From: Cobetia sp. cqz5-12
GTDB taxonomy: Bacteria; Pseudomonadota; Gammaproteobacteria; Pseudomonadales; Halomonadaceae
DNA length: 64,000 bases
Assembly (NCBI RefSeq): GCF_016495405.1
Contig: NZ_CP044522.1
Coordinates: 3,643,638-3,707,637, forward strand
Direction of reading: 5' to 3'
A program made the translations under genes and the position numbers. Of this stretch, positions 1 through 8,436 are shown piece after piece (within the stretch, counting starts at the first letter, position 1; each line of letters starts with the position of its first letter). A model generated the notes under the pieces. That model saw only the letters and a list, made by a program, of their open reading frames with translations. It did not search any database and was not told the DNA's origin.

Positions 1-621
1 ATCGAGCTTGCGCGTGCTGCGGGGCTGGCCTGCCAGCGCGCCATCCAGGTCGATGGCTACCTGCTCACGAGCGATCCGCACATTCACGCGCTGGGCGAAT
101 GCTGTGAGGTGGATGGCGAGACCTTCGGCCTGATCGAGCCCATTTGGGCGCAGATCGAAGTGCTCGCCCGCCAGCTTCTCGCGCAACCGACTTCGCCCTA
201 TCGCAATGCGCCACTGGCGACGCGCCTCAAGGTCAGCGGAATAGACCTTTATAGCTGCGGTGAGCTTGCCCCACTGCCGAATGATGAGGTGCTGGTCTAT
301 CAGGACCACGCCCTGGGCGACTACCGCCGACTGCTGCTGCGCGAGGAGCGCCTGGTCGGCGTGGTGCTCTACGGCGACGTCAGTGCCGGCAACGCCCTGT
401 TCGATGCCCTCAAGGCCGGCACACCTCTGACCAGGATTCGCGAAGGCCTCCTGCTGATGCCGGCAGAAGCCCTGGCGGGACTGACGCAGGACGAACCACC
501 GACGGCACCCGATGATCCCAGTGGCAAGTCGGGCACTCAAGACGCTTCTGACAAGACCGACAAGATCGACACCACAGACAAGAACGACAACACCCCTGAC
601 ACCTTCGAGGAGGCCGCATGA
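1..621 (+). CDS. FAD/NAD(P)-dependent oxidoreductase, C-terminal part (NasB-like), 5' truncated
   Basis: The window opens inside this gene; 206 residues remain, reading in frame from base 1. The visible part has the FAD-binding tail of pyridine-nucleotide-disulphide oxidoreductases (an HALGECCEVDG-type motif near residue 35) followed by the NirB/NasB-type C-terminal domain (LKVSGIDLYSCGEL, then a YGD segment). In related assimilatory clusters such a subunit passes NAD(P)H electrons to nitrate reductase; that role is inferred from family and neighbours. The last 45 residues are Asp/Thr/Lys-rich low complexity. The stop overlaps the nirB start by ATGA, so the genes are translationally coupled. 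Confidence 0.8.
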   Translation: MELARAAGLACQRAIQVDGYLLTSDPHIHALGECCEVDGETFGLIEPIWAQIEVLARQLLAQPTSPYRNAPLATRLKVSGIDLYSCGELAPLPNDEVLVYQDHALGDYRRLLLREERLVGVVLYGDVSAGNALFDALKAGTPLTRIREGLLLMPAEALAGLTQDEPPTAPDDPSGKSGTQDASDKTDKIDTTDKNDNTPDTFEEAA

Positions 622-3275
622 AACACCTGATCATCATCGGCAATGGCATGGTTGGCCATCACTGCGTCGAACAGCTGATCGCACTGGGCGCCACCGCGCA
701 CTACCAGATTCATGTCTTCGGCGAAGAACGCCATATCGCCTACGACCGCGTGCATCTCTCGGAGTATTTCACCGGGCGTGATGCCGAATCTCTCGCGCTC
801 GGCAGCGTGGAGGATTACGCCAGAGCCGGTATCACGCTGCACCTCGACGAGTGCGTCACGGCGATCGATCGCGACGGCGGCCATGCCATCACTCCCCAAG
901 GGCGCTACCCCTACGATAGCCTGGTGCTGGCCACCGGCTCGACACCTTTCGTGCCGCCCATCCAGGGCCTTGGCGAGCCAGGCAGCGAAGCTGCCGCCAG
1001 CAATCGGCTGGTCTACCGCACCCTGGAAGACCTCGACCAGATACGCGCCGCTGCCGACGGCAAGACGCGTGGCGTGGTGGTCGGTGGCGGCCTGCTGGGA
1101 CTTGAGGCCGCCAACGCCCTCAAGTCACTCGGCCTGGAGGCGCATGTGGTCGAATTCGCGCCTCGCCTGATGCCGGTGCAGCTGGATGAGGATGGCGGCC
1201 TGGCACTCAAGCAACACATCACTGCGCTGGGGGTCGGCGTACACCTAAATCGCGCCACCACCGACATCGTGCCCGGCGAGGAGTACCAGTGGCGGATGAA
1301 TTTCTCCGACGGCGAGCATCTGGAAGCGGATCTGATCGTCTTCTCCGCCGGCATCCGTCCTCAGGATGCCCTGGCCCGTAGCGCCAGCCTCGAGATCGGC
1401 GAGCGCGGCGGCATCATCATCGATGACGAATGCCGCACCTCGGACCCGGAAATCTTTGCCATCGGCGAGTGCGCCCTATGGCAATCGCGCATCTTCGGGC
1501 TGGTCGCGCCCGGCTATCAGATGGCACGCGGCGTGGCGTCCCTGCTGGCCGCCAGCGCTGGCGATGCCACAAGCGATGCGCAGGAGCGCTTCCGCTTCCA
1601 GGGCGCCGACATGTCCACCAAGCTCAAGCTGCTGGGGGTGGATGTCGGCTCCATCGGCGATGCCCACGGCAAGAGCGAAGGCGCGATCAGCTATCGCTAC
1701 TGTGACGAGGCCGACGGTGTCTATCGCCGCCTGATCGTCTCACAGGATCGCAAGCAGGTACTGGGTGCGGTACTGATCGGTGACAACTCGCGCTACGACA
1801 CCCTGCTGCAGTACGTCACCAATGGCATCGCGGCGCCCAGGGACCCGGCGGCACTCATCCTGCCGGATGCCAGTGGCGAAGCCATCACCCTGGGCGCGGA
1901 TGCTCTGCCTGACAGCGCCACCCTGTGCTCCTGCCACAACGTCTCCAAGGGCGATGTCTGCAGCGCCATCGACGCCGGCAACAGCGATCTGGGCGCCATC
2001 AAGGCCTGCACCAAGGCCAGTACCGGCTGCGGGGGCTGTGCGGCGCTGCTCAAGAAGGTGGTGGATGCCGAGCTGGAAAGCCGTGGTGTCGAGGTAGATC
2101 GCTCGCTGTGCGAGCACTTCGCGCATACCCGTCAGGAGCTCTACTCACTGGTACGCGTCGAAGGCATCCAGACCTTCGCCGAGCTGATGGCTAGCCACGG
2201 TCGCCATCCCGATGCCCTGGGCTGCGAGGTCTGCAAGCCGGCGGTCGGCTCGATTCTGGCCTCATGCTGGAACGCACCGATCACCGAGTCCTCGCACATT
2301 CCGCTGCAGGACACCAATGACACCTTCATGGCCAACATGCAGAAGAACGGCACCTATTCCGTGGTGCCACGCATTCCCGGCGGCGAGATCACGCCGGACA
2401 AGCTGATCGCCATCGGCGAGATCGGCAAGCGCTACAACCTCTATACCAAGATCACCGGCGGCCAGCGTATCGACCTCTTCGGTGCCCAGCTGCATGAACT
2501 GCCGGACATCTGGAGCGAGCTGATCGCCGCCGGCTTCGAGACCGGCCACGCCTACGGCAAGTCCACCCGCACGGTGAAATCCTGCATCGGCAGCACCTGG
2601 TGTCGCTATGGCGTGCAGGACAGCATGGCGATGGCGCTGACGCTGGAAGACCGCTACAAGGGTCTGCGTTCCCCGCACAAGCTCAAGTTCGCCGTCTCCG
2701 GCTGTACCCGCGAATGCGCCGAGGCCCAGAGCAAGGATGTCGGCGTGATCGCCACCGAGAACGGCTGGAACCTCTATGTCTGCGGCAACGGCGGCATGCG
2801 TCCGCGTCATGCCGAGCTGTTCGCGACCGACCTGGATGACGAGAGCCTGATCCGCACCATCGACCGCTTCCTGATGTTCTACATTCGCACCGCCGATCGC
2901 CTGCAGCGCACCTCCGTCTGGCGCGAGGGTCTCGAAGGCGGCCTCGACTATCTGAAGGAGGTGATCCTCGAGGACAGCCTGGGGCTTGGCGAGACACTCG
3001 AGGAGCAGATGCAGCAGGTGGTGGACCGCTACGAATGTGAATGGGCCAATGCGCTCAAGAGCCCCGAGAAGCTCAAACGCTTCCGCAATTACGTGAATGA
3101 TCAGCGCCCCGACCCGGCCGTGGTCAACATCGTCGAACGCGACCAGATCCGCCCCGCCAGCCGCGATGAACTGGCCAGTGGCAATCTGATCACCAGCGAC
3201 GGTGGCGCACGCGAAGCAGTGGCAGAACATCAGCCTCAGTCAACGACCCACCTGGCCACGGAGGTACGCTCATGA
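618..3275 (+). CDS. nirB: Assimilatory nitrite reductase [NAD(P)H], large subunit
   Basis: Reduces nitrite to ammonium in the cytoplasm using NAD(P)H, FAD, Fe-S clusters and siroheme. The 885-residue protein shows an N-terminal FAD/NAD oxidoreductase domain (GNGMVGHHC near residue 8, GGGLLGLE near 155), a BFD-like [2Fe-2S] domain beginning at Cys437/Cys439 and the sulphite/nitrite reductase module. Siroheme-[4Fe-4S] ligands are visible as Cys656-x5-Cys662 and Cys696-x3-Cys700. The length is usual for NirB. The start is set by GAGGAGG just upstream and a 4-base overlap with the preceding gene. nirD follows with another ATGA overlap, so this is one operon. Confidence 0.96.
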   Translation: MKHLIIIGNGMVGHHCVEQLIALGATAHYQIHVFGEERHIAYDRVHLSEYFTGRDAESLALGSVEDYARAGITLHLDECVTAIDRDGGHAITPQGRYPYDSLVLATGSTPFVPPIQGLGEPGSEAAASNRLVYRTLEDLDQIRAAADGKTRGVVVGGGLLGLEAANALKSLGLEAHVVEFAPRLMPVQLDEDGGLALKQHITALGVGVHLNRATTDIVPGEEYQWRMNFSDGEHLEADLIVFSAGIRPQDALARSASLEIGERGGIIIDDECRTSDPEIFAIGECALWQSRIFGLVAPGYQMARGVASLLAASAGDATSDAQERFRFQGADMSTKLKLLGVDVGSIGDAHGKSEGAISYRYCDEADGVYRRLIVSQDRKQVLGAVLIGDNSRYDTLLQYVTNGIAAPRDPAALILPDASGEAITLGADALPDSATLCSCHNVSKGDVCSAIDAGNSDLGAIKACTKASTGCGGCAALLKKVVDAELESRGVEVDRSLCEHFAHTRQELYSLVRVEGIQTFAELMASHGRHPDALGCEVCKPAVGSILASCWNAPITESSHIPLQDTNDTFMANMQKNGTYSVVPRIPGGEITPDKLIAIGEIGKRYNLYTKITGGQRIDLFGAQLHELPDIWSELIAAGFETGHAYGKSTRTVKSCIGSTWCRYGVQDSMAMALTLEDRYKGLRSPHKLKFAVSGCTRECAEAQSKDVGVIATENGWNLYVCGNGGMRPRHAELFATDLDDESLIRTIDRFLMFYIRTADRLQRTSVWREGLEGGLDYLKEVILEDSLGLGETLEEQMQQVVDRYECEWANALKSPEKLKRFRNYVNDQRPDPAVVNIVERDQIRPASRDELASGNLITSDGGAREAVAEHQPQSTTHLATEVRS

Positions 3276-3691
3276 CATCGCCTGCACCTGCCACGACATG
3301 GAATATTGCATCGCCCCACTCCGCCACGGCGACATCACCCCATCGCTGGGTGACACTCTGTCAGCGCGAGGACCTGGTGCCGGGCTCCGGCGTCGCCGCC
3401 TGGCTTGAGGCGGATGGCCAGGCCTGCCAGATCGCCCTGTTCACGCTGCCGGCCACAGCCGATAGCGACGACCTCACGCTGTTCGCCATCGACCATCATG
3501 ACCCGGTGTCAGGCGCCAACGTGATTGCCCGCGGCCTGCTGGGCGATCACGCCGGAGAGCCATTGGTGATCTCGCCGCTCTACAAGCAGCGCTATCGACT
3601 CAGTGATGGCCAATGTCTTGACGACGACACGCTCGCATTGACGGTGTGGCCTGTGCGTCTGGCTGGCGGCGAGGTACAGATACAGTGCTAG
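3272..3691 (+). CDS. nirD: Nitrite reductase [NAD(P)H], small subunit
   Basis: 139-residue Rieske-fold small subunit of assimilatory nitrite reductase. The core from about residue 28 (WVTLCQREDLVPGSGVAAWL) to the C-terminus (ISPLYKQRYRLSDG then a TVWPVRL strand) matches NirD, which keeps the Rieske fold but lacks the cluster ligands; no CxH pairs are seen here. The N-terminal 25 residues are Ser/Thr/Ala-rich and longer than usual. GGAGG lies upstream of the ATG, and the start overlaps the nirB stop. It is the last gene of the operon seen here. Confidence 0.9.
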   Translation: MTSPAPATTWNIASPHSATATSPHRWVTLCQREDLVPGSGVAAWLEADGQACQIALFTLPATADSDDLTLFAIDHHDPVSGANVIARGLLGDHAGEPLVISPLYKQRYRLSDGQCLDDDTLALTVWPVRLAGGEVQIQC

Positions 3692-3712
3692 CGGGCGGGC
3701 GATGCCTGCTAG

Positions 3713-3751
3713 CCACACCCGCTATCCACACCCGCTATCCACACCCGCAAG
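3713..3751. repeat. 13-bp tandem repeat, three copies
   Basis: Three adjacent copies of a 13-base unit (CCACACCCGCTAT, the last ending in AAG) lie 22 bases after the nirD stop. The third copy differs at two or three positions. It belongs to a pattern of short tandem duplications beside gene ends in this window. Confidence 0.85.
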
Positions 3752-3792
3752 CCACATAAGTTATTGATGACGTACGCATATGGTCGAAAAAC

Positions 3793-3809
3793 GGCACATA
3801 TTTGGTGCA
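3793..3809 (+). promoter_or_regulatory. NtrC-like enhancer site
   Basis: GCAC-N7-GTGC (3794-3797 and 3805-3808), flanked by G and A, has the half-sites and exact spacing of the NtrC consensus TGCACC-N5-GGTGCA. It lies about 130 bp upstream of a sigma-54-like -24/-12 element, the classic enhancer distance. Read by eye; no matrix was scored. Confidence 0.5.
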
Positions 3810-3939
3810 CGGCCATGCTGCAACGCACCATGAATCACCCAACAGTGCGCACGCCACGACTCAGCTGACCGCCACTTGGCAGGCCAGGAACGGACAAAAA
3901 TTCCTCAAGCTATTGTTTTTATTGAGGATGTTGAAAACC

Positions 3940-3955
3940 TGGCATCGAGCATGCA
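3940..3955 (+). promoter_or_regulatory. Sigma-54 (RpoN)-type -24/-12 promoter
   Basis: TGGCATCGAGCATGCA fits TGGCAC-N5-TTGCW: the invariant GG (3941-3942) and GC (3953-3954) are present and separated by exactly 10 bases. Mismatches are at the C of TGGCAC, the following G, and the first T of TTGC. The expected start site, about 12 bases after the GC, falls at 3965-3967, where the first stem of the folded RNA begins. Confidence 0.5.
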
Positions 3956-3964
3956 ATCAATACA

Positions 3965-4089
3965 GCGAGATGGCAAATGGCGGCTATCTCGCATGGCGTG
4001 CTCATTGCTGAGTCGAGGATCCGGGACCGGCGTATCCCCCTCGATATACAATGGCATTTAAGTCCACCCACTTGGGTGGACTTTTTTTA
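3965..4089 (+). ncRNA. Candidate nitrogen-regulated small RNA (about 125 nt)
   Basis: The stretch has no convincing reading frame but three ordered stem-loops: GCGAGAT/ATCTCGC (3965-3971 with 3986-3992), TCGAGG/CCTCGA (4013-4018 with 4039-4044, with an extra GGAT/ATCC pairing inside) and a terminator at 4061-4089. A sigma-54-like promoter and an NtrC-like site precede it, and it follows nasB-like/nirBD. By analogy with NrsZ of Pseudomonas (sigma-54/NtrC-dependent), it may be a nitrogen-status small RNA. Sequence identity to NrsZ is not claimed. An alternative is a processed 3' UTR of nirD. Confidence 0.5.
4061..4089 (+). terminator. Rho-independent terminator
   Basis: A perfect 10-bp stem, AGTCCACCCA with TGGGTGGACT (4061-4082, 2-nt loop), is followed by seven T residues. 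It is oriented for plus-strand transcription and lies 370 bp beyond nirD, which suggests an independent upstream transcript. Confidence 0.9.
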
Positions 4090-4206
4090 TGCCTGACGTC
4101 ATCGGCAAGTCATTGATGCCTTTGCTTCAGAGCACGATGGGCCGCTCACTCCTTCTTGTTGATCTCCCTTCGTGCTTCTCGCTTTTCCTTCTCGCCGCCT
4201 CGCCAC

Positions 4207-5208
4207 TCATTTTTCTTCCCGCTGCTGACGACGCGCAATCCAGCGCTGACATTCCCCGATGATGCCGCTGCGGAAGCTGAGCACGCAGACCACGAAGATG
4301 GCGCCCAGTATCACGCTGACCCAATCCCCCAGCGCGGATTGCGCCAACTGATGCTGCAGCCCGATGACCAGCCCGGAACCCACCAATGGCCCGAGCAGCG
4401 TGCCGACGCCGCCCAGCAACGTCATCAGGATCACCTCCCCCGACATGTGCCAGCTGGCATCGCCCAGCGAGGCGAGCTGGAAGACAAGCGTCTTGGTCGC
4501 TCCCGCCAGACCCGCCAGACCCGCCGACAGCACGAAGGCCACCAGCTTGTAGGCATCGGTGTGATAACCCAGCGAGATGGCGCGCGGTTCATTCTCGCGG
4601 ATGGCCTTCAGCACCTGACCGAAGGGCGAATGCACCACACGGCGGATCAGGGCAAAGGCCGCCACGAAGATCGCGAACACGACGTAATAGAGAGTGTGAT
4701 TGTTCGCCAGATCGAACACGCCGAACAGCTCACCGCGCGGCACGCCATGCAGGCCATCTTCCCCATGGGTGAACGGCGCCTGGATGAAGAAGAAGAACAT
4801 CATCTGGGCCAGGGCCAGCGTGATCATCGCGAAGTAGATGCCCTGTCGTCGGATGGCCAGCGCCCCGAACAGCGTCCCCAGCACTACCGCGCCAAGAGTC
4901 CCCGCCACGATGCCCAGCGCGGGGCTCAGCCCCGGATACTCCGCGAGCAGAAAGCCGGTGATGTAGGCGCCCGTGGCCAGAAAGGCGGCGTGCCCGAAGG
5001 ACAGCAGCCCCACGAAGCCGAGCAGCAGATTGAAGGCGCTCGCGAACAGCGCAAAGCACAGAATCTTCATCAGAAAGACGGGATAGGCGACCCAAGGTGC
5101 CAGCAGCCCGAGCAGGAACAGCACGAGATACAGCATGCCTAGCGGGGTGATTCTGCGCGGCGCGCTGCCTGCACGCGCGGCCTGGTGATCCTGTTGCAGT
5201 ACGGCCAT
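4207..5208 (-). CDS. livM: Branched-chain amino-acid-type ABC transporter permease LivM
   Basis: 333-residue inner-membrane permease with about eight to ten hydrophobic segments. It carries the LivM signature region (NLLLGFVGLLSFGHAAFLATGAY near residue 60) and the cytoplasmic loop AIRENEPRAISLGY that contacts the ATPases. AAAGGAGG upstream of the ATG fixes the start. One base separates it from the livH stop. It is last in the livG-livF-binding protein-livH-livM operon. Family members import branched-chain amino acids, urea or short amides; the substrate cannot be read from sequence. Confidence 0.93.
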   Translation of the reverse strand: MAVLQQDHQAARAGSAPRRITPLGMLYLVLFLLGLLAPWVAYPVFLMKILCFALFASAFNLLLGFVGLLSFGHAAFLATGAYITGFLLAEYPGLSPALGIVAGTLGAVVLGTLFGALAIRRQGIYFAMITLALAQMMFFFFIQAPFTHGEDGLHGVPRGELFGVFDLANNHTLYYVVFAIFVAAFALIRRVVHSPFGQVLKAIRENEPRAISLGYHTDAYKLVAFVLSAGLAGLAGATKTLVFQLASLGDASWHMSGEVILMTLLGGVGTLLGPLVGSGLVIGLQHQLAQSALGDWVSVILGAIFVVCVLSFRSGIIGECQRWIARRQQREEK

Positions 5209-5209
5209 G

Positions 5210-6097
5210 TCAGGCCTCCTTTCCGAACAGCCCGGCGGGGCGAAGCATCAACACCATCACCATCACCACGAAGATCACGGTATTGGCGGCCTCGGGATAG
5301 AACACCTTGGTCAGCCCCTCGATCAGCCCCATCGCGAGCCCGGTGAGGATGGCGCCGAGAATCGAGCCCATCCCGCCGATGACCACCACCGCGAACACCA
5401 CGATCAGCAGGCTCGAGCCCATGGTCGGCGAGACGGGATACAAGGGCGCGGCCAGCACGCCGGCGAAGGCGGCCAGCGCCACGCCCAGTCCGTAGGTCAG
5501 TGACACCATCAAGGGCACATTGATGCCGAAGGCCTGCACCAGCTCAGGATTCTCGGTTCCCGCGCGCAGATAGGCACCGAGGCGCGTGCGCTCGATCAGG
5601 AACCAGACGCCAAAGCAGACCACCAACGCCGCCACCAGCACCCAGGCGCGATAGGTGGGCAGGAACATGAAGCTCAGCTTGAAGCCGCCACTCAGCGCCT
5701 CGGGAATCGGGTAGCTCGACCCCGAGACACCGAACAGATTCACCAGCGTGCCCTCGAGGATCAGCGCCAGCCCGAAGGTCAGCAGCAGGCCATAGAGGTG
5801 ATCAAGATGCTGGATGCGCCGCAGCAGGAAGCGCTCGACAACAATGCCCAACGCACCCACCACCAGCGGCACCACGATCAGCGCCGTCCAGTAGTTGAGC
5901 CCCAGATATTGCGCTCCCAGCAGCGCCGCGAAGGCGCCCAGCATGTACTGGGCACCATGCGCGAAGTTGATGATGCGCAACAGACCGAAGATCACCGCCA
6001 GCCCAAGACTCAGCAATGCATAGAAGGCACCGTTGATCAGCCCCAGCATCAGCTGACCGAACAGCACCATCAGGGGTATTCCAAGAATCATGGTCAT
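5210..6097 (-). CDS. livH: Branched-chain amino-acid-type ABC transporter permease LivH
   Basis: 295-residue multi-pass permease, partner of LivM. The LivH signature is visible: INGAFYALLSLGLAVIFGLLRIINFAHGA near residue 23, a cytoplasmic R-A-G-x-E-N-P loop near 185 (contact with the ATPases) and a glycine-rich GGMGSILGA segment near 245. I chose the ATG at 6097 because AAGGA sits eight bases upstream; a GTG two codons earlier is too close to it. Almost contiguous with livM. Confidence 0.92.
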   Translation of the reverse strand: MTMILGIPLMVLFGQLMLGLINGAFYALLSLGLAVIFGLLRIINFAHGAQYMLGAFAALLGAQYLGLNYWTALIVVPLVVGALGIVVERFLLRRIQHLDHLYGLLLTFGLALILEGTLVNLFGVSGSSYPIPEALSGGFKLSFMFLPTYRAWVLVAALVVCFGVWFLIERTRLGAYLRAGTENPELVQAFGINVPLMVSLTYGLGVALAAFAGVLAAPLYPVSPTMGSSLLIVVFAVVVIGGMGSILGAILTGLAMGLIEGLTKVFYPEAANTVIFVVMVMVLMLRPAGLFGKEA

Positions 6098-6204
6098 CCG
6101 CACATTCCTTTTCAGCGCCCATTCGCCTCAGCCGCTCGGCGCTGCCGATCATCTGACCGGCAGCGCCATGCCATACGTCTCAGCGACTCGACTGACGTTC
6201 AGCT

Positions 6205-7524
6205 TCAGCCCTTGACCAGCTCGCACTGGCTGTCCGCCAGCGGTCGGTAGGCTTCAGCGCCTGGAATGGTGCGGATCACGTCATAGACATCCCACTCGCC
6301 TTGGGACTCGGAGGGCGCCTTGACCTTGACCAGATACATGTCGTGCACCATGCGCCCGTCGGCACGGATGGTGCCGTTGTTGGCGAACATGTCGTTGACC
6401 GGCGTCTCGCCCATCTTGGCGCGCACGGTGGCGGTGTCATCGCTGCCGGTGGCCGCGACCGCATTCAGGTAATGCAGGGTGCTGGAGTAGATACCGGCCT
6501 GCACCATGGTCGGCATGCGCGCATTGCGCTCGTGATAACGCTGCGACCAGACACGTGTCTCGTCGTTGAGGTCCCAGTACCAGCCGGTGGTCAGCTGCAG
6601 CCCCTGAGCCACCTCAAGCCCCAGCGCGTGCACGTCGTTGAGGAAGATCAACAGCCCCGCCAGCGACTGCCCGGCCTGTACCACGCCGAACTGGCTCGCC
6701 GTGGTCAGCGCATTGACGGTGTCCGACCCGGCATTGGCCAGTCCGACGATCTTGGCTCCGGAGCCCTGCGCCTGCAGGATGTAGGAGGAGAAATCACTGG
6801 TCGGGAACGGATGACGTACCTTGCCGACGATGGTGCCGCCGTTCTCGTTCACCACCTTTTCCACATCGCCTTCCAGGGCATGACCGAAGGCGTAATCCGC
6901 GGTCAAAAGGAACCAGCTGTCGCCGCCTTCATCGACGATGGCCTTGGCCGTACCGTGCGCCAGCGGATAGGTGTCATACACCCAGTGGACATGATTGGGC
7001 GTGCAATGCTCATTGGTGATGCTGGAAGCCGCCGAGCCGGAGACGATACCCAACGTGTCCTGTTCGGCGAGAATCCGCGTCACCGCGATGCTCACCGATG
7101 AGGCCACCAGGCCCGCGACCATGTCGACATTCTGCTGATCGATCCAGCCGCGCACTGTATTGGCACCGACATCGGCGCTGTTGCGGTCATCGGCACTCAA
7201 TACCTCGATCGGCATGCCGTTGACGCTGCCACCGAAGTCCTCGACCGCCATCTTGAGCGCATCGAGACCGCCCGGGCCGGCCAGGTCACGATAGGTGCCC
7301 GACATGTCGGCCAGATAGCCGATCTTGATCACGCCATCGCTGATATCGGCCTGCGTGATTCCCGCCGACAGCAGTGACCCCATCATGAGCGCGGACAGCG
7401 GCAACAGGCGGCGACGTGTGGCCGCCGTGATGCAGCGTGACAACGGTGACGCGACAGGAGTGGCGTTGGGTGTAGCATTAGCATTGGATGTAGCAGTGGC
7501 GTGGGATAAAGCGGTGGCGTGCAT
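6205..7524 (-). CDS. ABC transporter periplasmic substrate-binding protein, branched-chain amino-acid type
   Basis: 439-residue type-I periplasmic binding protein (LivJ/Peripla_BP_6 type): mature part begins DISDGVIKIGYLADMSG, with VASSVSIAV and GLANAGSDTVNAL segments typical of the family. The signal peptide lies unusually far in: a basic ATRRR at 35-39, a hydrophobic core and likely cleavage after TQA near residue 59. The preceding 30 residues are Ala/Thr/Asn-rich and encoded by near-repetitive DNA. The distal ATG is supported by GGAG five bases upstream; no ribosome site precedes the Met pair at 47-48. It lies mid-operon between livF and livH. Confidence 0.88.
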   Translation of the reverse strand: MHATALSHATATSNANATPNATPVASPLSRCITAATRRRLLPLSALMMGSLLSAGITQADISDGVIKIGYLADMSGTYRDLAGPGGLDALKMAVEDFGGSVNGMPIEVLSADDRNSADVGANTVRGWIDQQNVDMVAGLVASSVSIAVTRILAEQDTLGIVSGSAASSITNEHCTPNHVHWVYDTYPLAHGTAKAIVDEGGDSWFLLTADYAFGHALEGDVEKVVNENGGTIVGKVRHPFPTSDFSSYILQAQGSGAKIVGLANAGSDTVNALTTASQFGVVQAGQSLAGLLIFLNDVHALGLEVAQGLQLTTGWYWDLNDETRVWSQRYHERNARMPTMVQAGIYSSTLHYLNAVAATGSDDTATVRAKMGETPVNDMFANNGTIRADGRMVHDMYLVKVKAPSESQGEWDVYDVIRTIPGAEAYRPLADSQCELVKG

Positions 7525-7650
7525 GACATCTCCAGACCGGATTGCCCGGCAATATTGTGATTGTTGTGGTGAGACGTACGGACTTCAGATTGGCGAGTGC
7601 AAAGACCATGCATGGCGGCCAGCCCTGTGCAGCTCAGCTCGAGCGGGAGC

Positions 7651-8436
7651 TCAGACCCCCAGTACCTTGTGCAGATATTCGTGTCGGGCCAGTAACTCGG
7701 CCGCGCTGATCTCTTCCAGAATGGTGCCGTGCTCCATCAGGTAATGACGGTCGGCCAGCGGTGCGGCAAAGCGGAAGTTCTGCTCCACCAGCACGATGGT
7801 CATGCCGCGCGCCTTCAGCATCATCAGCACTTCGGCCAGCTTCTGGTTGATGACCGGCGCCAGCCCCTCGGTGATCTCATCCAGCAGTAGCAGGTCGGCC
7901 CCGGTGCGCAGGATGCGCGCCAACGCCAGCATCTGCTGCTCGCCACCGGAGAGGCGCGTGCCCTGACTGGTGCGCCGCTCATGCAGATTGGGGAACAGCG
8001 CATAGAGCTCATCCAGCGACATGCCCTGGCTCCGGCCCTGGTCATGTCCTGTGCTCTTGACCAGCGGTGGCAGCAGCAGATTCTCCTCGACGCTCAGGCT
8101 GGCGAAGATGCCACGCTCCTCGGGGCAGAAGCCGACACCGAGATGGGCGATGCGGTGCGGCGCCAGCTCCATGCTGTCCTGCCCCTTGATGAGGATCTCG
8201 CCGCTGCGCCGGCCGACCATATTCATGATCGCGCGCAGCGTACTGCTGCGACCGGCCCCGTTGCGCCCCAGCAAGGTCACCAGCTCGCCGCGCCGCACCG
8301 TCATGTTGACGCCATGCAGCACATGGGACTCGCCATACCAGGCGTTCAGCTCGCGCAGGCAGAGCTGCTCTTCCCCCAGCGGCGAGTCGGCCGCCGAGGC
8401 TTGCCTGTCCGTCGCCTGCTCCATAACCACCGTCAT
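7651..8436 (-). CDS. livF: Branched-chain amino-acid-type ABC transporter ATP-binding protein LivF
   Basis: 261-residue ATPase. Walker A is GRNGAGRS, with Arg in place of the usual Lys before the final Ser (GRNGAGRSST, where GKT/GKS is expected). The signature is LSGGEQQ, Walker B is LLLLDEITEGLAP, and the switch His is replaced by Gln-Asn in LVEQN, as usual in LivF. The Lys-to-Arg change in Walker A is conservative but worth noting. Start has AAGGAGG at good spacing and overlaps the livG stop (ATGA). Confidence 0.92.
   Translation of the reverse strand: MTVVMEQATDRQASAADSPLGEEQLCLRELNAWYGESHVLHGVNMTVRRGELVTLLGRNGAGRSSTLRAIMNMVGRRSGEILIKGQDSMELAPHRIAHLGVGFCPEERGIFASLSVEENLLLPPLVKSTGHDQGRSQGMSLDELYALFPNLHERRTSQGTRLSGGEQQMLALARILRTGADLLLLDEITEGLAPVINQKLAEVLMMLKARGMTIVLVEQNFRFAAPLADRHYLMEHGTILEEISAAELLARHEYLHKVLGV

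Noticed and set aside
3802..4061. Short reading frames in the gap after nirD
   Set aside because: Overlapping frames without ribosome sites; the stem-loops and promoter fit an RNA better.
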